A stretch of DNA of 64,000 nucleotides from Aeromonas australiensis. GTDB taxonomy: Bacteria > Pseudomonadota > Gammaproteobacteria > Enterobacterales > Aeromonadaceae. The translations under genes and the position numbers were made by a program. The stretch is from contig NZ_CDDH01000051.1 in NCBI RefSeq assembly GCF_000819725.1, positions 62,001 to 126,000 of the forward strand, in the 5' to 3' direction. The notes below the pieces were generated by a model. It was not told the origin of the DNA. It saw nothing but the letters and a program-made list of their open reading frames with translations, and ran no database searches. Positions 27,243 to 37,803 of the stretch are shown piece after piece (position 1 is the stretch's first letter; every line of letters starts with the position of its first letter).

Positions 27243-28394
27243 ATGTTTGAATTTATGGATAGCCACACTGACGAAGCCGTCATTAAAGTGATCGGTGTAG
27301 GTGGCGGCGGCGGTAACGCTGTCGAGCACATGGTTCGTCAAAATATTGAGGGTGTTGAGTTTATCACCGTCAACACCGACGCCCAGGCACTGCGTAACTC
27401 CAGTGCCAACACAACCCTGCAGATCGGTGGTGGCATCACCAAGGGTCTGGGAGCCGGCGCCAATCCGGAAGTGGGTCGTGATGCGGCCATGGAAGATCGC
27501 GAAGCGTTGCGTGAGCTGCTGACCGGTTCCGACATGGTGTTCATCGCCGCCGGTATGGGTGGCGGTACCGGTACTGGTGCTGCGCCGATCGTGGCCGAAG
27601 TAGCCCGCGAGATGGGTATCCTGACCGTTGCCGTGGTCACCAAGCCGTTCTCCTTTGAAGGGAAGAAGCGGATGGGCTTCGCCGCACACGGTATCGAAGA
27701 GCTCTCCAAGAACGTGGACTCCCTGATCACCATCCCCAACGACAAGTTGCTGAAGGTGCTGGGTCGCGGTATCTCCCTGCTGGACGCCTTCAAGGCGGCC
27801 AACGATGTACTGCTTGGTGCGGTACAGGGCATTGCCGAGCTGATCACCCGTCCGGGCTTGATCAACGTCGACTTCGCGGACGTGCGTACCGTAATGCGCG
27901 AAATGGGTACCGCCATGATGGGTACCGGTTCCGCCTCCGGTGATGACCGTGCCGAAGAAGCGGCCGAGAAAGCCATCTCCAGCCCGCTGCTGGAAGACGT
28001 GGATCTGGCCGGTGCCCGTGGCATCCTGGTCAACATCACCGCCGGTATGGACATGACCATCGAAGAGTTCGAAACCGTGGGTAACGCGGTCAAGGCCTTC
28101 GCTTCCGAGAACGCTACCGTTGTTGTGGGTACCGTAATCGATCCGGAAATGCACGACGAACTGCGTGTGACTGTGGTGGCCACCGGTATCGGTGCCGAGC
28201 GCAAGCCGGACATCACCCTGGTCAAGAGCAGCCAGGTGCAAGAGCGCCCGGTACGTCAACCGCTGGTCAGCGACATGATGCAGGGCCGCGTGATGGACGA
28301 AGCGCCGGCCAAGGTGGTTAACGCCGAGCCGCAAGCTCGTCGCGAACCGGATTACCTGGATATTCCGGCATTCCTGCGCAAGCAAGCTGACTAA
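27243..28394 (+). CDS. ftsZ: Cell division protein FtsZ
   Basis: A tubulin-like GTPase of 383 residues. The nucleotide site includes GVGGGGGNAVEHM and the signature GGGTGTGAAP around residue 105, with the T7 loop NVDFADVRTVM near residue 205. After a linker, the extreme C-terminus PDYLDIPAFLRKQAD is the conserved peptide bound by FtsA and ZipA. FtsZ forms the Z-ring. A weak hairpin follows the stop. Confidence 0.98.
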   Translation: MFEFMDSHTDEAVIKVIGVGGGGGNAVEHMVRQNIEGVEFITVNTDAQALRNSSANTTLQIGGGITKGLGAGANPEVGRDAAMEDREALRELLTGSDMVFIAAGMGGGTGTGAAPIVAEVAREMGILTVAVVTKPFSFEGKKRMGFAAHGIEELSKNVDSLITIPNDKLLKVLGRGISLLDAFKAANDVLLGAVQGIAELITRPGLINVDFADVRTVMREMGTAMMGTGSASGDDRAEEAAEKAISSPLLEDVDLAGARGILVNITAGMDMTIEEFETVGNAVKAFASENATVVVGTVIDPEMHDELRVTVVATGIGAERKPDITLVKSSQVQERPVRQPLVSDMMQGRVMDEAPAKVVNAEPQARREPDYLDIPAFLRKQAD

Positions 28395-28414
28395 GCTCCC
28401 TATGGAGCTCGTTT
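28394..28414 (+). terminator. Weak hairpin after ftsZ
   Basis: AGCTCC/GGAGCT with a four-base loop, starting at the last base of the ftsZ stop codon and followed by only a short T-rich run. It may attenuate read-through to lpxC rather than stop it. Confidence 0.4.
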
Positions 28415-28442
28415 GTCTGTTGTTCAAGGAATATGCTAAGAT
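28413..28442 (+). promoter_or_regulatory. Putative lpxC promoter
   Basis: -35 TTGTCT, 18-bp spacer ending in an extended TG, and -10 TAAGAT, 51 bases before the lpxC ATG. Spacing is acceptable and hexamers are moderate. Confidence 0.45.
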
Positions 28443-28493
28443 GGCCCGTCAACGACCATCTGGTCCGGATTTTAAGCTGTTTAGGGTACACCC

Positions 28494-29417
28494 ATGATTA
28501 GACAAAGAACCTTGAAAACGAGTGTACAGGCGACTGGTGTCGGCCTGCATTCGGGTCGGAAAGTCACTATGACGTTCCGTCCGGCACCTGTGAACACAGG
28601 GATCGTTTACTTGCGTACCGACCTGAATCCTGTGGTGGAGCTGCCAGCCAATGCCGATCAGGTGCGCGATACCGTGCTCTGTACCGCGCTGGTCAACGAA
28701 GCCGGTGTTCGGGTCTCTACCATTGAGCACCTCTCTGCCGCGCTGGCCGGGATGGGGATCGACAACCTCTACGTTGAGGTTGACGCGCCCGAGATCCCGG
28801 TGATGGACGGCAGTGCGCATCCCTTTATCTACCTGCTGCAGGAAGTCGGGATCCGTGAGCAGAATGCTGCCAAGCAGTTTGTGCGGATCAAGAAGAGCAT
28901 CCGGGTTGAAGACGGCGACAAGTGGGCGGAATTCCACCCTTATCGCAACGGCTTCAAGATGGATCTCGAGATCGATTTCCAGCATCCGGTCTTTGCAGGG
29001 CGCAATCAGCGTTGCGTACTGGATTTCTCCGGTGCCTCCTTCGTGAAAGAGATCAGCCGTGCCCGTACCTTCGGGTTCATGCGTGATATCGAGTACCTGC
29101 GTTCCCAGAACCTGGCGCTGGGCGGAAGCCTGGAAAACGCCGTGGTACTGGACGACTATCGGGTGCTGAACGAAGACGGTTTGCGTTATGAGGACGAGTT
29201 CGTCAAGCACAAGATGCTGGACGCGATCGGTGACCTCTATATGTGTAACCGCAGCATCATCGGTGAGTTCCGTGCCTACAAGACCGGACATGCCCTGAAC
29301 AACAAGCTGCTGCGTGCCTTGCTGGCCGAGCAGGAGGCCTGGGAACTGGTGACCTTCGAGGGTGAGGGCGACAAAGCGCCTATCGCTTACTACGATAACG
29401 GTCTGGTTCTGGCCTGA
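28494..29417 (+). CDS. lpxC: UDP-3-O-acyl-GlcNAc deacetylase
   Basis: A zinc deacetylase of 307 residues. Motifs in order: [11 protein letters not shown] near residue 15, [13 protein letters not shown] around residue 75 with the first zinc histidine, [14 protein letters not shown] around residue 185, and [10 protein letters not shown] near residue 237 with the H-x3-D zinc ligands; GHALNNKLL near residue 265 has the catalytic histidine. It performs the committed step of lipid A synthesis. In E. coli it is regulated by FtsH degradation through its C-terminus. Confidence 0.97.
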   Translation: MIRQRTLKTSVQATGVGLHSGRKVTMTFRPAPVNTGIVYLRTDLNPVVELPANADQVRDTVLCTALVNEAGVRVSTIEHLSAALAGMGIDNLYVEVDAPEIPVMDGSAHPFIYLLQEVGIREQNAAKQFVRIKKSIRVEDGDKWAEFHPYRNGFKMDLEIDFQHPVFAGRNQRCVLDFSGASFVKEISRARTFGFMRDIEYLRSQNLALGGSLENAVVLDDYRVLNEDGLRYEDEFVKHKMLDAIGDLYMCNRSIIGEFRAYKTGHALNNKLLRALLAEQEAWELVTFEGEGDKAPIAYYDNGLVLA

Positions 29418-29428
29418 TAGCTGTGCAA

Positions 29429-29472
29429 CGGAACGTCGGTCCTCTCTCCGCACCGACGTTCCGTCATTTGTT
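29429..29472 (+). terminator. Intrinsic terminator after lpxC
   Basis: A perfect 12-bp stem (CGGAACGTCGGT / ACCGACGTTCCG) followed by a T-rich run. Confidence 0.8.
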
Positions 29473-29557
29473 TACTCCATCCTTTAATACCGATTATCTC
29501 CCGGTTTTATTTCCCGTGCAGGCTCCTGGCCGCACCTGACCGAGCAGACTGATTTCT

Positions 29558-30463
29558 ATGAGCATTACCCTGATCCTCCACGGCAAGCAGCGACGCAAGT
29601 TGCACCTGCCCAAACAACGTCTGGCCTGGGTCGGCGGTATTCTCTTCTCCCTGTTGGCCCTTGGTGGTGGTTGGCTCTGGCAGAGCTGGCACCAGAAAAT
29701 GGAGGCGCTGGAAGCCGCGCTTGCCGTTGCCGAGCAACAGTCCGTCGACCAGAGTGGCGATGAAGCCCGTGAACAGTTGGCGATGCTGGCGGCTCAGGTG
29801 GGCACCATGCAGGGACAGCTTGGCCGTCTCAATGCCCTCGGCGAACGCTTGACCGAGCAGGCCGATCTCGATCCCGACGAGTTCAATTTCAAAGAGCTGC
29901 CCCCGATGGGCGGCCCCTCTTATGATGCAGATCTGGAGGTGAGCCTCAACGAGCTGCAAGCCTCGATGAAACACCTCAGCCAGCAGCTTGGTAGCCGGGA
30001 AGAGCAGCTGTCGGTACTTGAATCTTTCATCATGAATCACCATATCACTGATGCCGGTTTTATTTCCGGCTCGCCGGTCAAGCAGGAGCGGGTCTGGATC
30101 TCCTCCGGTTTTGGCGGCCGGGTCGATCCGTTCAACGGGCGCGCCAAGATGCACAAAGGGGTCGATTTCCGTGGCAAACCCGGCACCCCGATTCTGGCCA
30201 CCGGGCCCGGCGTTGTCAGCTGGGCGGGCCGCCATCCGGAATTTGGCAATATGGTGGAGATTAATCACGGCAATGGCCTGGTCACCCGCTATGCCCACAA
30301 CTCCAAGTTGCTGGTCGAGGTGGGCACTCTGGTGGGGCAGGGTCAAAAGATTGCCTTGATGGGACGTACCGGTCGGGCGACCGGGGTCCATTTGCATTAC
30401 GAAGTGTTAAAAGATGGTCGTCAGGTCAACCCCGCACGCTTTCTCAGTGCCAGCCGGGGTTAG
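29558..30463 (+). CDS. M23-family peptidase with membrane anchor and coiled coil
   Basis: A protein of 301 residues. A basic N-terminus and one membrane helix (LAWVGGILFSLLALGGGWLW) precede a coiled coil (about 45-150, rich in Glu/Gln/Leu) and a C-terminal LytM/M23 domain. The metal and catalytic residues appear present: the H-x-G-x-D segment in KMHKGVDFRG and the H-x-H in TGVHLHYEVL. Such proteins are murein endopeptidases or amidase activators. Its place between lpxC and secA is that of secM in E. coli. If the site is intact it should act on peptidoglycan, but a regulatory role cannot be excluded. Confidence 0.88.
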   Translation: MSITLILHGKQRRKLHLPKQRLAWVGGILFSLLALGGGWLWQSWHQKMEALEAALAVAEQQSVDQSGDEAREQLAMLAAQVGTMQGQLGRLNALGERLTEQADLDPDEFNFKELPPMGGPSYDADLEVSLNELQASMKHLSQQLGSREEQLSVLESFIMNHHITDAGFISGSPVKQERVWISSGFGGRVDPFNGRAKMHKGVDFRGKPGTPILATGPGVVSWAGRHPEFGNMVEINHGNGLVTRYAHNSKLLVEVGTLVGQGQKIALMGRTGRATGVHLHYEVLKDGRQVNPARFLSASRG

Positions 30464-30521
30464 TTTTTTTCTTCAGGTTCCAGTGACGGAACGCTTTTAT
30501 AACCAGAAATAGTTGGTACCC

Positions 30522-33242
30522 ATGATTAGCACACTGCTTACCAAGATTATCGGCAGCCGGAACGACAGAACGCTCAAGGCTTTGCGCAAAATTGTAAAAC
30601 AGATCAATGCCATGGAGCCGCAGTTCGAGGCTCTGTCCGATGCCGAGCTGCAGGCCAAGACGGCTGAATATCGTCAGCGTATCGAGCAGGGCGAGACCCT
30701 GGAGCAGTTGCTGCCGGAAGCATTCGCCACCGTGCGTGAAGCCTCCAAGCGGGTGTTCGGCATGCGTCACTTCGACGTCCAGTTGATCGGCGGCATGGTG
30801 CTGAACTCCAACCGCATCGCGGAAATGAAAACCGGTGAAGGTAAGACTCTTACGGCGACTCTGCCGGCCTACCTGAACGCCCTGAGCGGTCGTGGTGTGC
30901 ACGTGGTAACGGTGAACGACTACCTGGCCAAGCGTGATGCGGAAGCGAACCGTCCGCTGTTCGCCTTCCTCGGCATGACCGTCGATTGCAACGTGCCCGG
31001 CATGGATGCATCCCAGAAGCGTGACGCCTACGCAGCCGACATCACCTACGGTACCAACAACGAATTCGGTTTTGACTACCTGCGCGACAACATGGCGTTT
31101 TCGCCGGAGCAGCGTGTCCAGCGTCCGCTCAACTACGCGCTGGTGGACGAAGTCGACTCGGTGCTTATCGATGAAGCCCGTACTCCGCTCATCATCTCCG
31201 GCCCAGCTGAAGACAGCTCAGAGCTCTATATCCGCGTCAACAAGCTGATCCCGCTGCTGGTCAAGCAGGACAAAGAAGACACCGAAGAGTACACCGGTGA
31301 CGGTCATTACACGGTGGACGAGAAGAACCGTCAGGCCCTGCTGACCGAAAACGGTCAGATCTTCGTGGAAGAGCTGCTCAAGAAAGAGGGGCTGCTGGAC
31401 GAGAACGACTCCCTGTTCTCCGCCTCCAACATCAGCCTGCTGCACCACGTCAACGCGGGTTTGCGTGCGCACACCCTGTTCGAGCGCAACGTGGACTATA
31501 TCGTCCAGAAAGACGAGATCGTCATCGTTGACGAACATACTGGCCGTACCATGCCGGGTCGTCGCTGGTCCGATGGTCTGCATCAGGCCGTGGAAGCGAA
31601 GGAAGGGGTCAAGATCCAGAACGAGAACCAGACGCTGGCATCCATCACCTTCCAGAACTACTTCCGTCTCTACAACAAGCTGGCGGGGATGACAGGGACT
31701 GCAGATACCGAAGCCTTTGAATTCCAGCAGATTTATGGCCTGGATACCGTGGTTATCCCGACCAACAAGCCGATGGTGCGCAAGGACATGGGCGATCTGG
31801 TCTACCTGACCGCCAATGAGAAGTATGCCGCCATCATCGAAGATATCCGTGGCTGTGTCGAACGCGGTCAGCCGGTGCTGGTGGGTACCGTATCCATCGA
31901 GAACTCCGAGCTGCTCTCCGGCATCCTGACCAAGGAGAAGATCCCGCACAAGGTGCTGAACGCCAAGTTCCACGCCATGGAAGCGGAGATCGTCGCCCAG
32001 GCTGGTCAGCGTGGTGCGGTCACCATCGCCACCAACATGGCCGGTCGTGGTACTGACATCGTGCTCGGGGGCAACTGGCAGGCCGAGATTGCCAAGCTGG
32101 AGAACCCGACCGAGGCACAGATTGCCGAGCTGAAAGCGGCCTGGCAGGTGCGTCACGATGAAGTGCTGGCCGCCGGCGGCCTGCACATTATCGGTACCGA
32201 GCGTCACGAATCCCGTCGTATCGACAACCAGCTGCGCGGCCGTTCCGGTCGTCAGGGTGACCCGGGTTCCTCCCGTTTCTACCTCTCCATGGAAGATACC
32301 CTGATGCGGATCTTCGCCTCCGACCGCGTGACCGGCATGATGAAGAAGCTGGGCATGGAAGAGGGCGAAGCCATCGAGCACCCCTGGGTGACCAAGGCGA
32401 TCGAAAACGCCCAGCGCAAGGTGGAAGGTCGCAACTTCGACATCCGCAAGAGCTTGCTGGAGTTTGATGACGTTGCCAACGACCAGCGCAAAGTGGTGTA
32501 CGAGCAGCGCAATGAATTGCTGGATACCAACGACATCTCCGAGACCATCCACGTGATCCGTGACGATGTGTACGGCGCGGTGATCGACGAGTACATCCCG
32601 CCCCAGTCGCTGGAAGAGATGTGGGACGTACCGGGTCTGGAAGCACGCCTGAAGGCGGACTTCGCGCTGGATCTGCCGCTGCAACAGTGGCTGGCGGAAG
32701 ATGACAAGCTGTATGAAGAGAAGCTGCGCGAGCGCATTCTCGATGAAGCCACCAAACTCTATGGCCACAAGGAAGAGCTGGTCGGCAAAGAGGTGCTGCG
32801 CAACTTTGAGAAAGCGGTGATGCTGCAAACCCTGGATGGCCTCTGGAAAGAGCATCTGGCGGCCATGGATCACCTGCGTCAGGGCATTCATCTGCGCGGC
32901 TACGCCCAGAAGAACCCCAAGCAGGAGTACAAGCGCGAATCCTTCGATCTGTTCACCCAGATGCTGGAAACCCTCAAGCGCGACGTGGTCAGCATCCTGA
33001 GCCGTGTTCAGGTGCAGGAGCGTGATGTGGAAGCGATGGAGCAGCAGCAACGCCAGCAGGCGGCCGCGGCTCCCCGTACCTACACCCATGCCGCTGCCGA
33101 GAACCAGCTGGCCGATGAAGAGGCCGCAGGCGAAGAGGGTCACACCACCTTTGTGCGCGACGAACAGAAGGTTGGCCGCAATGATCCCTGCCCGTGTGGC
33201 TCCGGCAAGAAGTACAAACATTGCCACGGTCAGTTGACCTGA
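30522..33242 (+). CDS. secA: Preprotein translocase ATPase SecA
   Basis: A protein of 906 residues from the ATG at 30522, which gives the usual start ([19 protein letters not shown]). Walker [15 protein letters not shown] lies near residue 105, [19 protein letters not shown] carries Walker B, and [12 protein letters not shown] is in nucleotide domain 2. The C-terminal zinc site [12 protein letters not shown] binds SecB. SecA drives protein export through SecYEG. No secM-like arrest peptide is seen upstream; the M23 peptidase gene takes that position. Confidence 0.97.
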   Translation: MISTLLTKIIGSRNDRTLKALRKIVKQINAMEPQFEALSDAELQAKTAEYRQRIEQGETLEQLLPEAFATVREASKRVFGMRHFDVQLIGGMVLNSNRIAEMKTGEGKTLTATLPAYLNALSGRGVHVVTVNDYLAKRDAEANRPLFAFLGMTVDCNVPGMDASQKRDAYAADITYGTNNEFGFDYLRDNMAFSPEQRVQRPLNYALVDEVDSVLIDEARTPLIISGPAEDSSELYIRVNKLIPLLVKQDKEDTEEYTGDGHYTVDEKNRQALLTENGQIFVEELLKKEGLLDENDSLFSASNISLLHHVNAGLRAHTLFERNVDYIVQKDEIVIVDEHTGRTMPGRRWSDGLHQAVEAKEGVKIQNENQTLASITFQNYFRLYNKLAGMTGTADTEAFEFQQIYGLDTVVIPTNKPMVRKDMGDLVYLTANEKYAAIIEDIRGCVERGQPVLVGTVSIENSELLSGILTKEKIPHKVLNAKFHAMEAEIVAQAGQRGAVTIATNMAGRGTDIVLGGNWQAEIAKLENPTEAQIAELKAAWQVRHDEVLAAGGLHIIGTERHESRRIDNQLRGRSGRQGDPGSSRFYLSMEDTLMRIFASDRVTGMMKKLGMEEGEAIEHPWVTKAIENAQRKVEGRNFDIRKSLLEFDDVANDQRKVVYEQRNELLDTNDISETIHVIRDDVYGAVIDEYIPPQSLEEMWDVPGLEARLKADFALDLPLQQWLAEDDKLYEEKLRERILDEATKLYGHKEELVGKEVLRNFEKAVMLQTLDGLWKEHLAAMDHLRQGIHLRGYAQKNPKQEYKRESFDLFTQMLETLKRDVVSILSRVQVQERDVEAMEQQQRQQAAAAPRTYTHAAAENQLADEEAAGEEGHTTFVRDEQKVGRNDPCPCGSGKKYKHCHGQLT

Positions 33243-33257
33243 TCGACGCAGTGCCAT

Positions 33258-33289
33258 AACAAGGCGGGCCCGGTGCCCGCCTTGTTTTT
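33258..33289 (+). terminator. Intrinsic terminator after secA
   Basis: A 12-bp stem (AACAAGGCGGGC / GCCCGCCTTGTT) followed by Ts. Confidence 0.85.
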
Positions 33290-33427
33290 GTCAGAAGGTG
33301 GCGAAGTCACGGTAGTGGCGTCACTTGGCGAAGGGTTATCGGATATCAGGTATCATCGGCCGCTCACCCAGCCGGAGGTTGGGTTCATCTAGCGGTCCGG
33401 TCATGCATAGCGTGCAAGGGTAACAAG

Positions 33428-33832
33428 ATGGAACAGAAGAAACGGATCTGGGTGGCGGTTGGCGTCATCGAGAATGAACGGGGCGATATCTTTATCGCCA
33501 GACGCTCCTCCGATCGTCATCAGGGGGATCGCTGGGAGTTTCCCGGTGGCAAGGTGGAGTCGGGCGAGGATCTGCTCACCGCACTGGATCGGGAGCTGTG
33601 GGAAGAGATCGGCATCCGGGTATTGGATTGTGCCCCCTTCATGGAACTGCAGCACGACTACCCCGAGAAGCAGGTATTGCTGGATATCTGGAAGGTGACC
33701 CGTTTCAGCGGCGAGCCGTTCGGCAAGGAGGGGCAGGAGTGCCTGTGGGTGCCGGTGGACGAGCTGCACAACTACCACTTCCCCGATGCCAATGGCCCGA
33801 TTGTAGCGCGGCTACAGGGTCTGCTAGCGTGA
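33428..33832 (+). CDS. mutT: 8-oxo-dGTP diphosphatase MutT
   Basis: A Nudix hydrolase of 134 residues. The Nudix box runs from GGKVESGEDLLTALDRE to LWEEIGI and contains all required Gly, Arg and Glu residues. It cleanses oxidised dGTP to prevent A:T to C:G transversions. The place next to secA is the same as in E. coli. It converges on yacG with a shared terminator between. Confidence 0.95.
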   Translation: MEQKKRIWVAVGVIENERGDIFIARRSSDRHQGDRWEFPGGKVESGEDLLTALDRELWEEIGIRVLDCAPFMELQHDYPEKQVLLDIWKVTRFSGEPFGKEGQECLWVPVDELHNYHFPDANGPIVARLQGLLA

Positions 33833-33854
33833 GCCGGCAGCAATCAACAAGCAT

Positions 33855-33880
33855 CAAAAAAGGGCCAATCGGCCCTTTTT
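33855..33880. terminator. Bidirectional terminator between mutT and yacG
   Basis: AAAAAAGGGCC, a four-base AATC loop and GGCCCTTTTT between the convergent genes. Confidence 0.85.
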
Positions 33881-33908
33881 CATATTGCAGAGGTGAGTGA
33901 CCGGAGGC

Positions 33909-34103
33909 TTATAGCCACTGATCGCCCTCTTCCGGCTCTGGCAGCAGATCCGGGTTGATCTCCCCGGGGATCCGCTTCTCTTCATCGGCCCATTCGCCGA
34001 GATCGATCAGCTGGCAGCGCTTGCTGCAGAAGGGGCGGAACGGGCTTTGCGGGCCCCACTCCAGCTCGGTTTGGCAAGTAGGGCACTTGACCTTGGTGAC
34101 CAT
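33909..34103 (-). CDS. yacG: DNA gyrase inhibitor YacG
   Basis: A zinc protein of 64 residues. Four cysteines form the site: CPTC near residue 9 and CSKRC near residue 28, followed by [16 protein letters not shown], which is conserved in the family. YacG binds GyrB and inhibits gyrase in E. coli. It is the last gene of a leftward zapD-yacG pair. Confidence 0.93.
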   Translation of the reverse strand: MVTKVKCPTCQTELEWGPQSPFRPFCSKRCQLIDLGEWADEEKRIPGEINPDLLPEPEEGDQWL

Positions 34104-34112
34104 GGCGACTCC

Positions 34113-34835
34113 TTAGCAGCAGGCGAGCTGGAATGGCACATCGCCAATCGGTTGCTCTGTGCTGGGCAGAAAGCGCAGGGCGAAGCGGTTCTTGTGGCCG
34201 CTCAGGGTCGGGTAGCAGAACAGATTACCCGGCAGCTTGATGCGGATAAGCTCGGCACTCTCGGCGGTGTCCTGGAAGAAACCGTTGCAGGCAACCTGTT
34301 CACTGAAGCTGCCTGATTCGCGCCACAGCCGCAGCAGCAGGGTGATGGCATTCATCAGCAGGTTGATGTCGTTCAGCCAGCCTTGCATCTGCTGGTGACG
34401 GGTGATGGCCGGGGTCCCGAGCCAGTGGTGCAGTTGCGGTACATCGAAGCCACACAGGCCACCGGGGATGGAGAAGCGCTGGCGGATGGAGCCGAGCAGA
34501 CGATCCTCTTTCAGGCGGGCGCCCGGGCGTGGCGAGTTGAGCAGGTTGCGCGAAAGCTGGCTGCTCTCTTGCTGCATCTGCTTGATCTGCTCCAGATCGA
34601 CATCCGGCAGGCTGGCCCAGTGGTTCAGACGCTGGCCGAGACGCTCCAGATCCTTGATGAGGTCGGCGCGCAGGTCACCACGCTCCAGCAACTCCTGCAG
34701 ATCGAACAGTCCCTTGAAGAAGGCGATATGGGCCCAGGGCTGGTCGCTTTCAAGATTGTCGCGAATTTGGGAAAACAGAGACTCCAGACGCAGGTAGGTC
34801 CGGCTTTTTTCATTGAGGGGGAAATCGTAAATCAT
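34113..34835 (-). CDS. zapD: Cell division protein ZapD
   Basis: A protein of 240 residues from the ATG at 34835, with AGGAT upstream; the longer frame starts in non-conserved sequence. YDFPLNEKSRTYLRLESLF at the N-terminus is characteristic. The rest is a helical domain followed by a beta domain. ZapD crosslinks FtsZ filaments through the FtsZ C-terminal tail and stabilises the Z-ring. It follows coaE by less than 40 bases. Confidence 0.94.
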   Translation of the reverse strand: MIYDFPLNEKSRTYLRLESLFSQIRDNLESDQPWAHIAFFKGLFDLQELLERGDLRADLIKDLERLGQRLNHWASLPDVDLEQIKQMQQESSQLSRNLLNSPRPGARLKEDRLLGSIRQRFSIPGGLCGFDVPQLHHWLGTPAITRHQQMQGWLNDINLLMNAITLLLRLWRESGSFSEQVACNGFFQDTAESAELIRIKLPGNLFCYPTLSGHKNRFALRFLPSTEQPIGDVPFQLACC

Positions 34836-34872
34836 GCCTAATCCTGGCCAGCCATAAACAGCTCTAGTGTAC

Positions 34873-35487
34873 TCACACTTGGCGGCCTTGTTGAGAGGCA
34901 AATGCCAGATATGTCTCGTGCAGTGCCAAAATCCGCGCTTTTATCGCCATTTCGCCGCCATTGTGGTTTTCGATGAGATCATCCGCCGCGGCGAGCCGCT
35001 CCGATCTGCTCGCCTGGGCGGCGATGATGGCCCGGGCCTGCTCGGCCGATACCCCATCCCGGCGGCAAGTGCGCTCAATCTGGGTCGCTTCATCCACATC
35101 GATCACCAGCACCCGGTTGGCCAGGCCGGTCAGCTTGTTCTCCACCAGCAGTGGCACCACCAGCAGGCAATAAGGTGAACTGGCGGCGGCACACTGGCGC
35201 TGCATTTCGCTACGAATAAGCGGATGGAGCAGGGCATTGAGCCACCCCTTGGCTTGCGGGTCGCTGAAGACCCGCTCGCGCAGGGCACGACGGTCGAGTT
35301 GGCCACTCTGATCGATCACATCGGTGCCAAAATGGTCGGCGATGGCGGCAAGGGCCGGGGTGCCCGGCGCAACCACCTCGCGGGCGATCACATCGGCATC
35401 CACCACCTCGATACCCAGCGCGGCGAACTGATTGGCGATAGTGGTCTTGCCGCTGCCGATACCACCGGTAATAGCAACTACATACAT
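34873..35487 (-). CDS. coaE: Dephospho-CoA kinase
   Basis: A P-loop kinase of 204 residues from the ATG at 35487 ([20 protein letters not shown]). The P-loop is [20 protein letters not shown] and [19 protein letters not shown] are substrate-binding segments, and [11 protein letters not shown] is conserved. It phosphorylates the 3'-OH of dephospho-CoA in the last step of coenzyme A synthesis. It lies 13 bases after the prepilin peptidase gene, as in many gammaproteobacteria. Confidence 0.95.
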   Translation of the reverse strand: MYVVAITGGIGSGKTTIANQFAALGIEVVDADVIAREVVAPGTPALAAIADHFGTDVIDQSGQLDRRALRERVFSDPQAKGWLNALLHPLIRSEMQRQCAAASSPYCLLVVPLLVENKLTGLANRVLVIDVDEATQIERTCRRDGVSAEQARAIIAAQASRSERLAAADDLIENHNGGEMAIKARILALHETYLAFASQQGRQV

Positions 35488-35500
35488 GGGGGCCTCTTGC

Positions 35501-36373
35501 TCAAAGCAGGGTAGAGAGATACCAGCGGGTGATGGTATCGCCCCACAGCAGGGCAATCCAGCCCGCGATAGCGAGGTAGGGGCCGAAGGGGATAGGCTTG
35601 CCCTGATGGTGTTTGTGCAAGGCGATCAGGCTGATGCCGATCACGGCGCCGACCAGGGAGGAGAGCAGCAGAATAATGGGCAGCGCCTGCCAGCCGAGCC
35701 AGGCACCCAGCGCCGCCAGCAGCTTGAAGTCGCCATAGCCCATCCCCTCCTTGCCGGTGAGCAGCTTGAAGGCCCAGTAGAGGCTCCAGAGCACCAGATA
35801 GCCGGCCATGGCGCCGATCACCGCATCCGCCAGCGGCACCAAGCCACCTGCCAGATTGAACAACAGCCCGCCCCACAGCAGGGGCAGGGTGAGCTGGTCG
35901 GGCAGCAACATCTTGTCGAGATCGATAAAGGTGAGGGCCACCAGCACCCAGGTGAGCAGCAGGGCGGCCAGGGTGCCCCAGCCCGGCGTTATGACCATGG
36001 CTACGGCCACCGAGAGCAGGGCGGTCAGCAGCTCCACCAGCGGATAACGGGCCGAGATGGGGGCCTGACAGTCGCGGCAACGCCCTTTGAGCCAGAGCCA
36101 GCTCAACAGCGGGATGTTCTCCAGCGCAGTGATGGCGTGGCCACAGTGAGGGCAGGCAGAGCGCGGCACCATCAGGTTGTAGCGTTCGGTCGTAGAGGCC
36201 GTCTCATCGGGTGAAAAGTAGCTGCGATACTCGGCCTGCCACTCCCGCTCCAGCATGATGGGCAAGCGGTGGATGACCACGTTAAGGAAGCTGCCGATCA
36301 TCAGGGAGAAGAGAAAAACCAGCGAGAAATAGAGCCAGGGCAAGCTGTGAGCCAGCTCGAGAAGAAGTGTCAT
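35501..36373 (-). CDS. tapD: Type IV prepilin peptidase TapD/PilD
   Basis: A polytopic protein of 290 residues from the ATG at 36373. The N-terminal cytoplasmic domain has two CxxC pairs (CPHC and CRDC) typical of enzymes that also N-methylate. Catalytic aspartates are in [14 protein letters not shown] and in the GxGD-type motif [12 protein letters not shown]. It cleaves and methylates prepilins of the Tap pilus and, in Aeromonas, also the pseudopilins of the type II secretion system, so it is needed for toxin export. It ends the leftward tapABCD cluster. Confidence 0.95.
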   Translation of the reverse strand: MTLLLELAHSLPWLYFSLVFLFSLMIGSFLNVVIHRLPIMLEREWQAEYRSYFSPDETASTTERYNLMVPRSACPHCGHAITALENIPLLSWLWLKGRCRDCQAPISARYPLVELLTALLSVAVAMVITPGWGTLAALLLTWVLVALTFIDLDKMLLPDQLTLPLLWGGLLFNLAGGLVPLADAVIGAMAGYLVLWSLYWAFKLLTGKEGMGYGDFKLLAALGAWLGWQALPIILLLSSLVGAVIGISLIALHKHHQGKPIPFGPYLAIAGWIALLWGDTITRWYLSTLL

Positions 36374-36433
36374 AACCAACCGTCAGTCATTAAATAGGGG
36401 AAGGGCATGGCAGTGGTGCCATGCCCTGATAAA

Positions 36434-37675
36434 TCAGCCTACCACTTCGCCAAGCTTGAAGATGGGCAGGTACATGGCGATCACCATGCCGCCGACCAGC
36501 ACCCCGAGCACCACCATGATGAGGGGTTCCAGCAGGCTGGTGAGGCCATCGACCAGATCATCCACCTCCTGCTCGAAGATGGTAGCGACCTTGGAGAGCA
36601 TATCATCGATGGCGCCGGACTCCTCACCGATCATTACCATCTGGATCACCATATCGGGGAAGAGATCGACGGTGCGCATCGCCACGTTGATCTGCATACC
36701 GGCCACCACCTCGTTGCGGATCGCCATGACGGCGGTGCGATAGACGTAGTTGCCGGAGGCGCCGGCCGCCGAGATCAGCGCATCCACCAGCGGAATACCG
36801 GCGGAGAAGGTGGTCGACAGGGTACGGGCAAAGCGGGCCATCGCCGCCTTGTGCAGGATCATCCCGACCACCGGAATGGTGAGGACAAACTTGTCGGTAT
36901 TGTCTTTCACCTTCTGGGAGGCGCGCCAGGCACGGACATAGAGAAAGATGGCCAACCCGGTGCCACCGAAGAAGACATACCACCAATCCTGCATAAAGCG
37001 GGAGATGCCGATAACGAACTGGGTAAAGATGGGCAGCTCGGCACCAAAGCTCTTGAAGATATCCTCGAACTGCGGAATGACAAACAGCAGCAGGATGGAG
37101 GTGACCACAATGGCCACCAGAATCACCATGGTGGGGTAGAACATCGCCTTCTTGATCTTCGACTTGAGTGCTTCCGACTTTTCCCGATAGGTAGCGATAC
37201 GGTCGTAGATGGTCTCCAGCGCACCGGATTGTTCACCGGCTTCCACCAGATCGCAGTAGAGATCATCAAAGTAGAGGGGGTGGCGACGCAGCGCTTCCGA
37301 CATGGGGGTGCCGGTCTCCACATCGGCGGCAATCTGCCCCATCAGCTCGCGCATCGAGGCTTTTTCATGGCTGCGGGCGATGATCTGCAGGCTCTGCACC
37401 AGCGGTACACCGGCGGAGAGCATGGTGGTGATCTGGCGTGAGACGATGGCGATATCCATCGGCTTGATCCTGGCGCCGCCCTTGGAGAAGAGCCCCTGGG
37501 ATTTCTTGGCCACCTTGGTGACATTGACCCCCTGCTTGCGCAGCTCCGCCTTGACGGTATTGATGCTGTCGGCCTGCAGCTCGCCGGAGACCTTCTGCCC
37601 CTTGCGGTTTACCCCGTGCCAGCGGAAGGCGAAGACTTTCTTGGGGGCATTGTTCTTTTTCGTGAGGGTTGCCAT
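36434..37675 (-). CDS. tapC: Type IV pilus inner membrane platform protein TapC
   Basis: A protein of 413 residues from the ATG at 37675. It has two T2SSF domains, about 75-200 and 280-400, each with the pattern of (I/V)-x-(R/T)-Q-(I/L) and conserved glycines (IVSRQITTMLSAGVPLVQSL; RFARTLSTTFSAGIPLVDAL). Helices around residues 180, 225 and 385 cross the membrane. It couples the TapB ATPase to pilin assembly. It is separated from tapB by about 210 bases carrying repeats. Confidence 0.95.
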   Translation of the reverse strand: MATLTKKNNAPKKVFAFRWHGVNRKGQKVSGELQADSINTVKAELRKQGVNVTKVAKKSQGLFSKGGARIKPMDIAIVSRQITTMLSAGVPLVQSLQIIARSHEKASMRELMGQIAADVETGTPMSEALRRHPLYFDDLYCDLVEAGEQSGALETIYDRIATYREKSEALKSKIKKAMFYPTMVILVAIVVTSILLLFVIPQFEDIFKSFGAELPIFTQFVIGISRFMQDWWYVFFGGTGLAIFLYVRAWRASQKVKDNTDKFVLTIPVVGMILHKAAMARFARTLSTTFSAGIPLVDALISAAGASGNYVYRTAVMAIRNEVVAGMQINVAMRTVDLFPDMVIQMVMIGEESGAIDDMLSKVATIFEQEVDDLVDGLTSLLEPLIMVVLGVLVGGMVIAMYLPIFKLGEVVG

Positions 37676-37755
37676 CTTTGCATCCTGCAATTGGGTCGGG
37701 CGCCAGCCCTTATGATACAAACGCCCGGTTAGGTGGCGTACATCCTGTTTTCCTG

Positions 37756-37803
37756 CGCGAATGTCTGATTACGTGTGCCTGATTCCGCGAATGTCCGATT
37801 ACG
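37756..37803. repeat. 18-bp direct repeat, two copies 30 bp apart
   Basis: CGCGAATGTCTGATTACG at 37756-37773 recurs at 37786-37803 with one change. The second copy leads into a palindrome. Confidence 0.75.

Noticed and set aside
26295-28427. 710-codon open frame antisense to ftsA and ftsZ
   Set aside because: It covers two certain genes and its composition is that of a reverse-complement shadow.
31218-33257. 679-codon open frame antisense to secA
   Set aside because: Shadow of secA; no start signal or recognisable domain.
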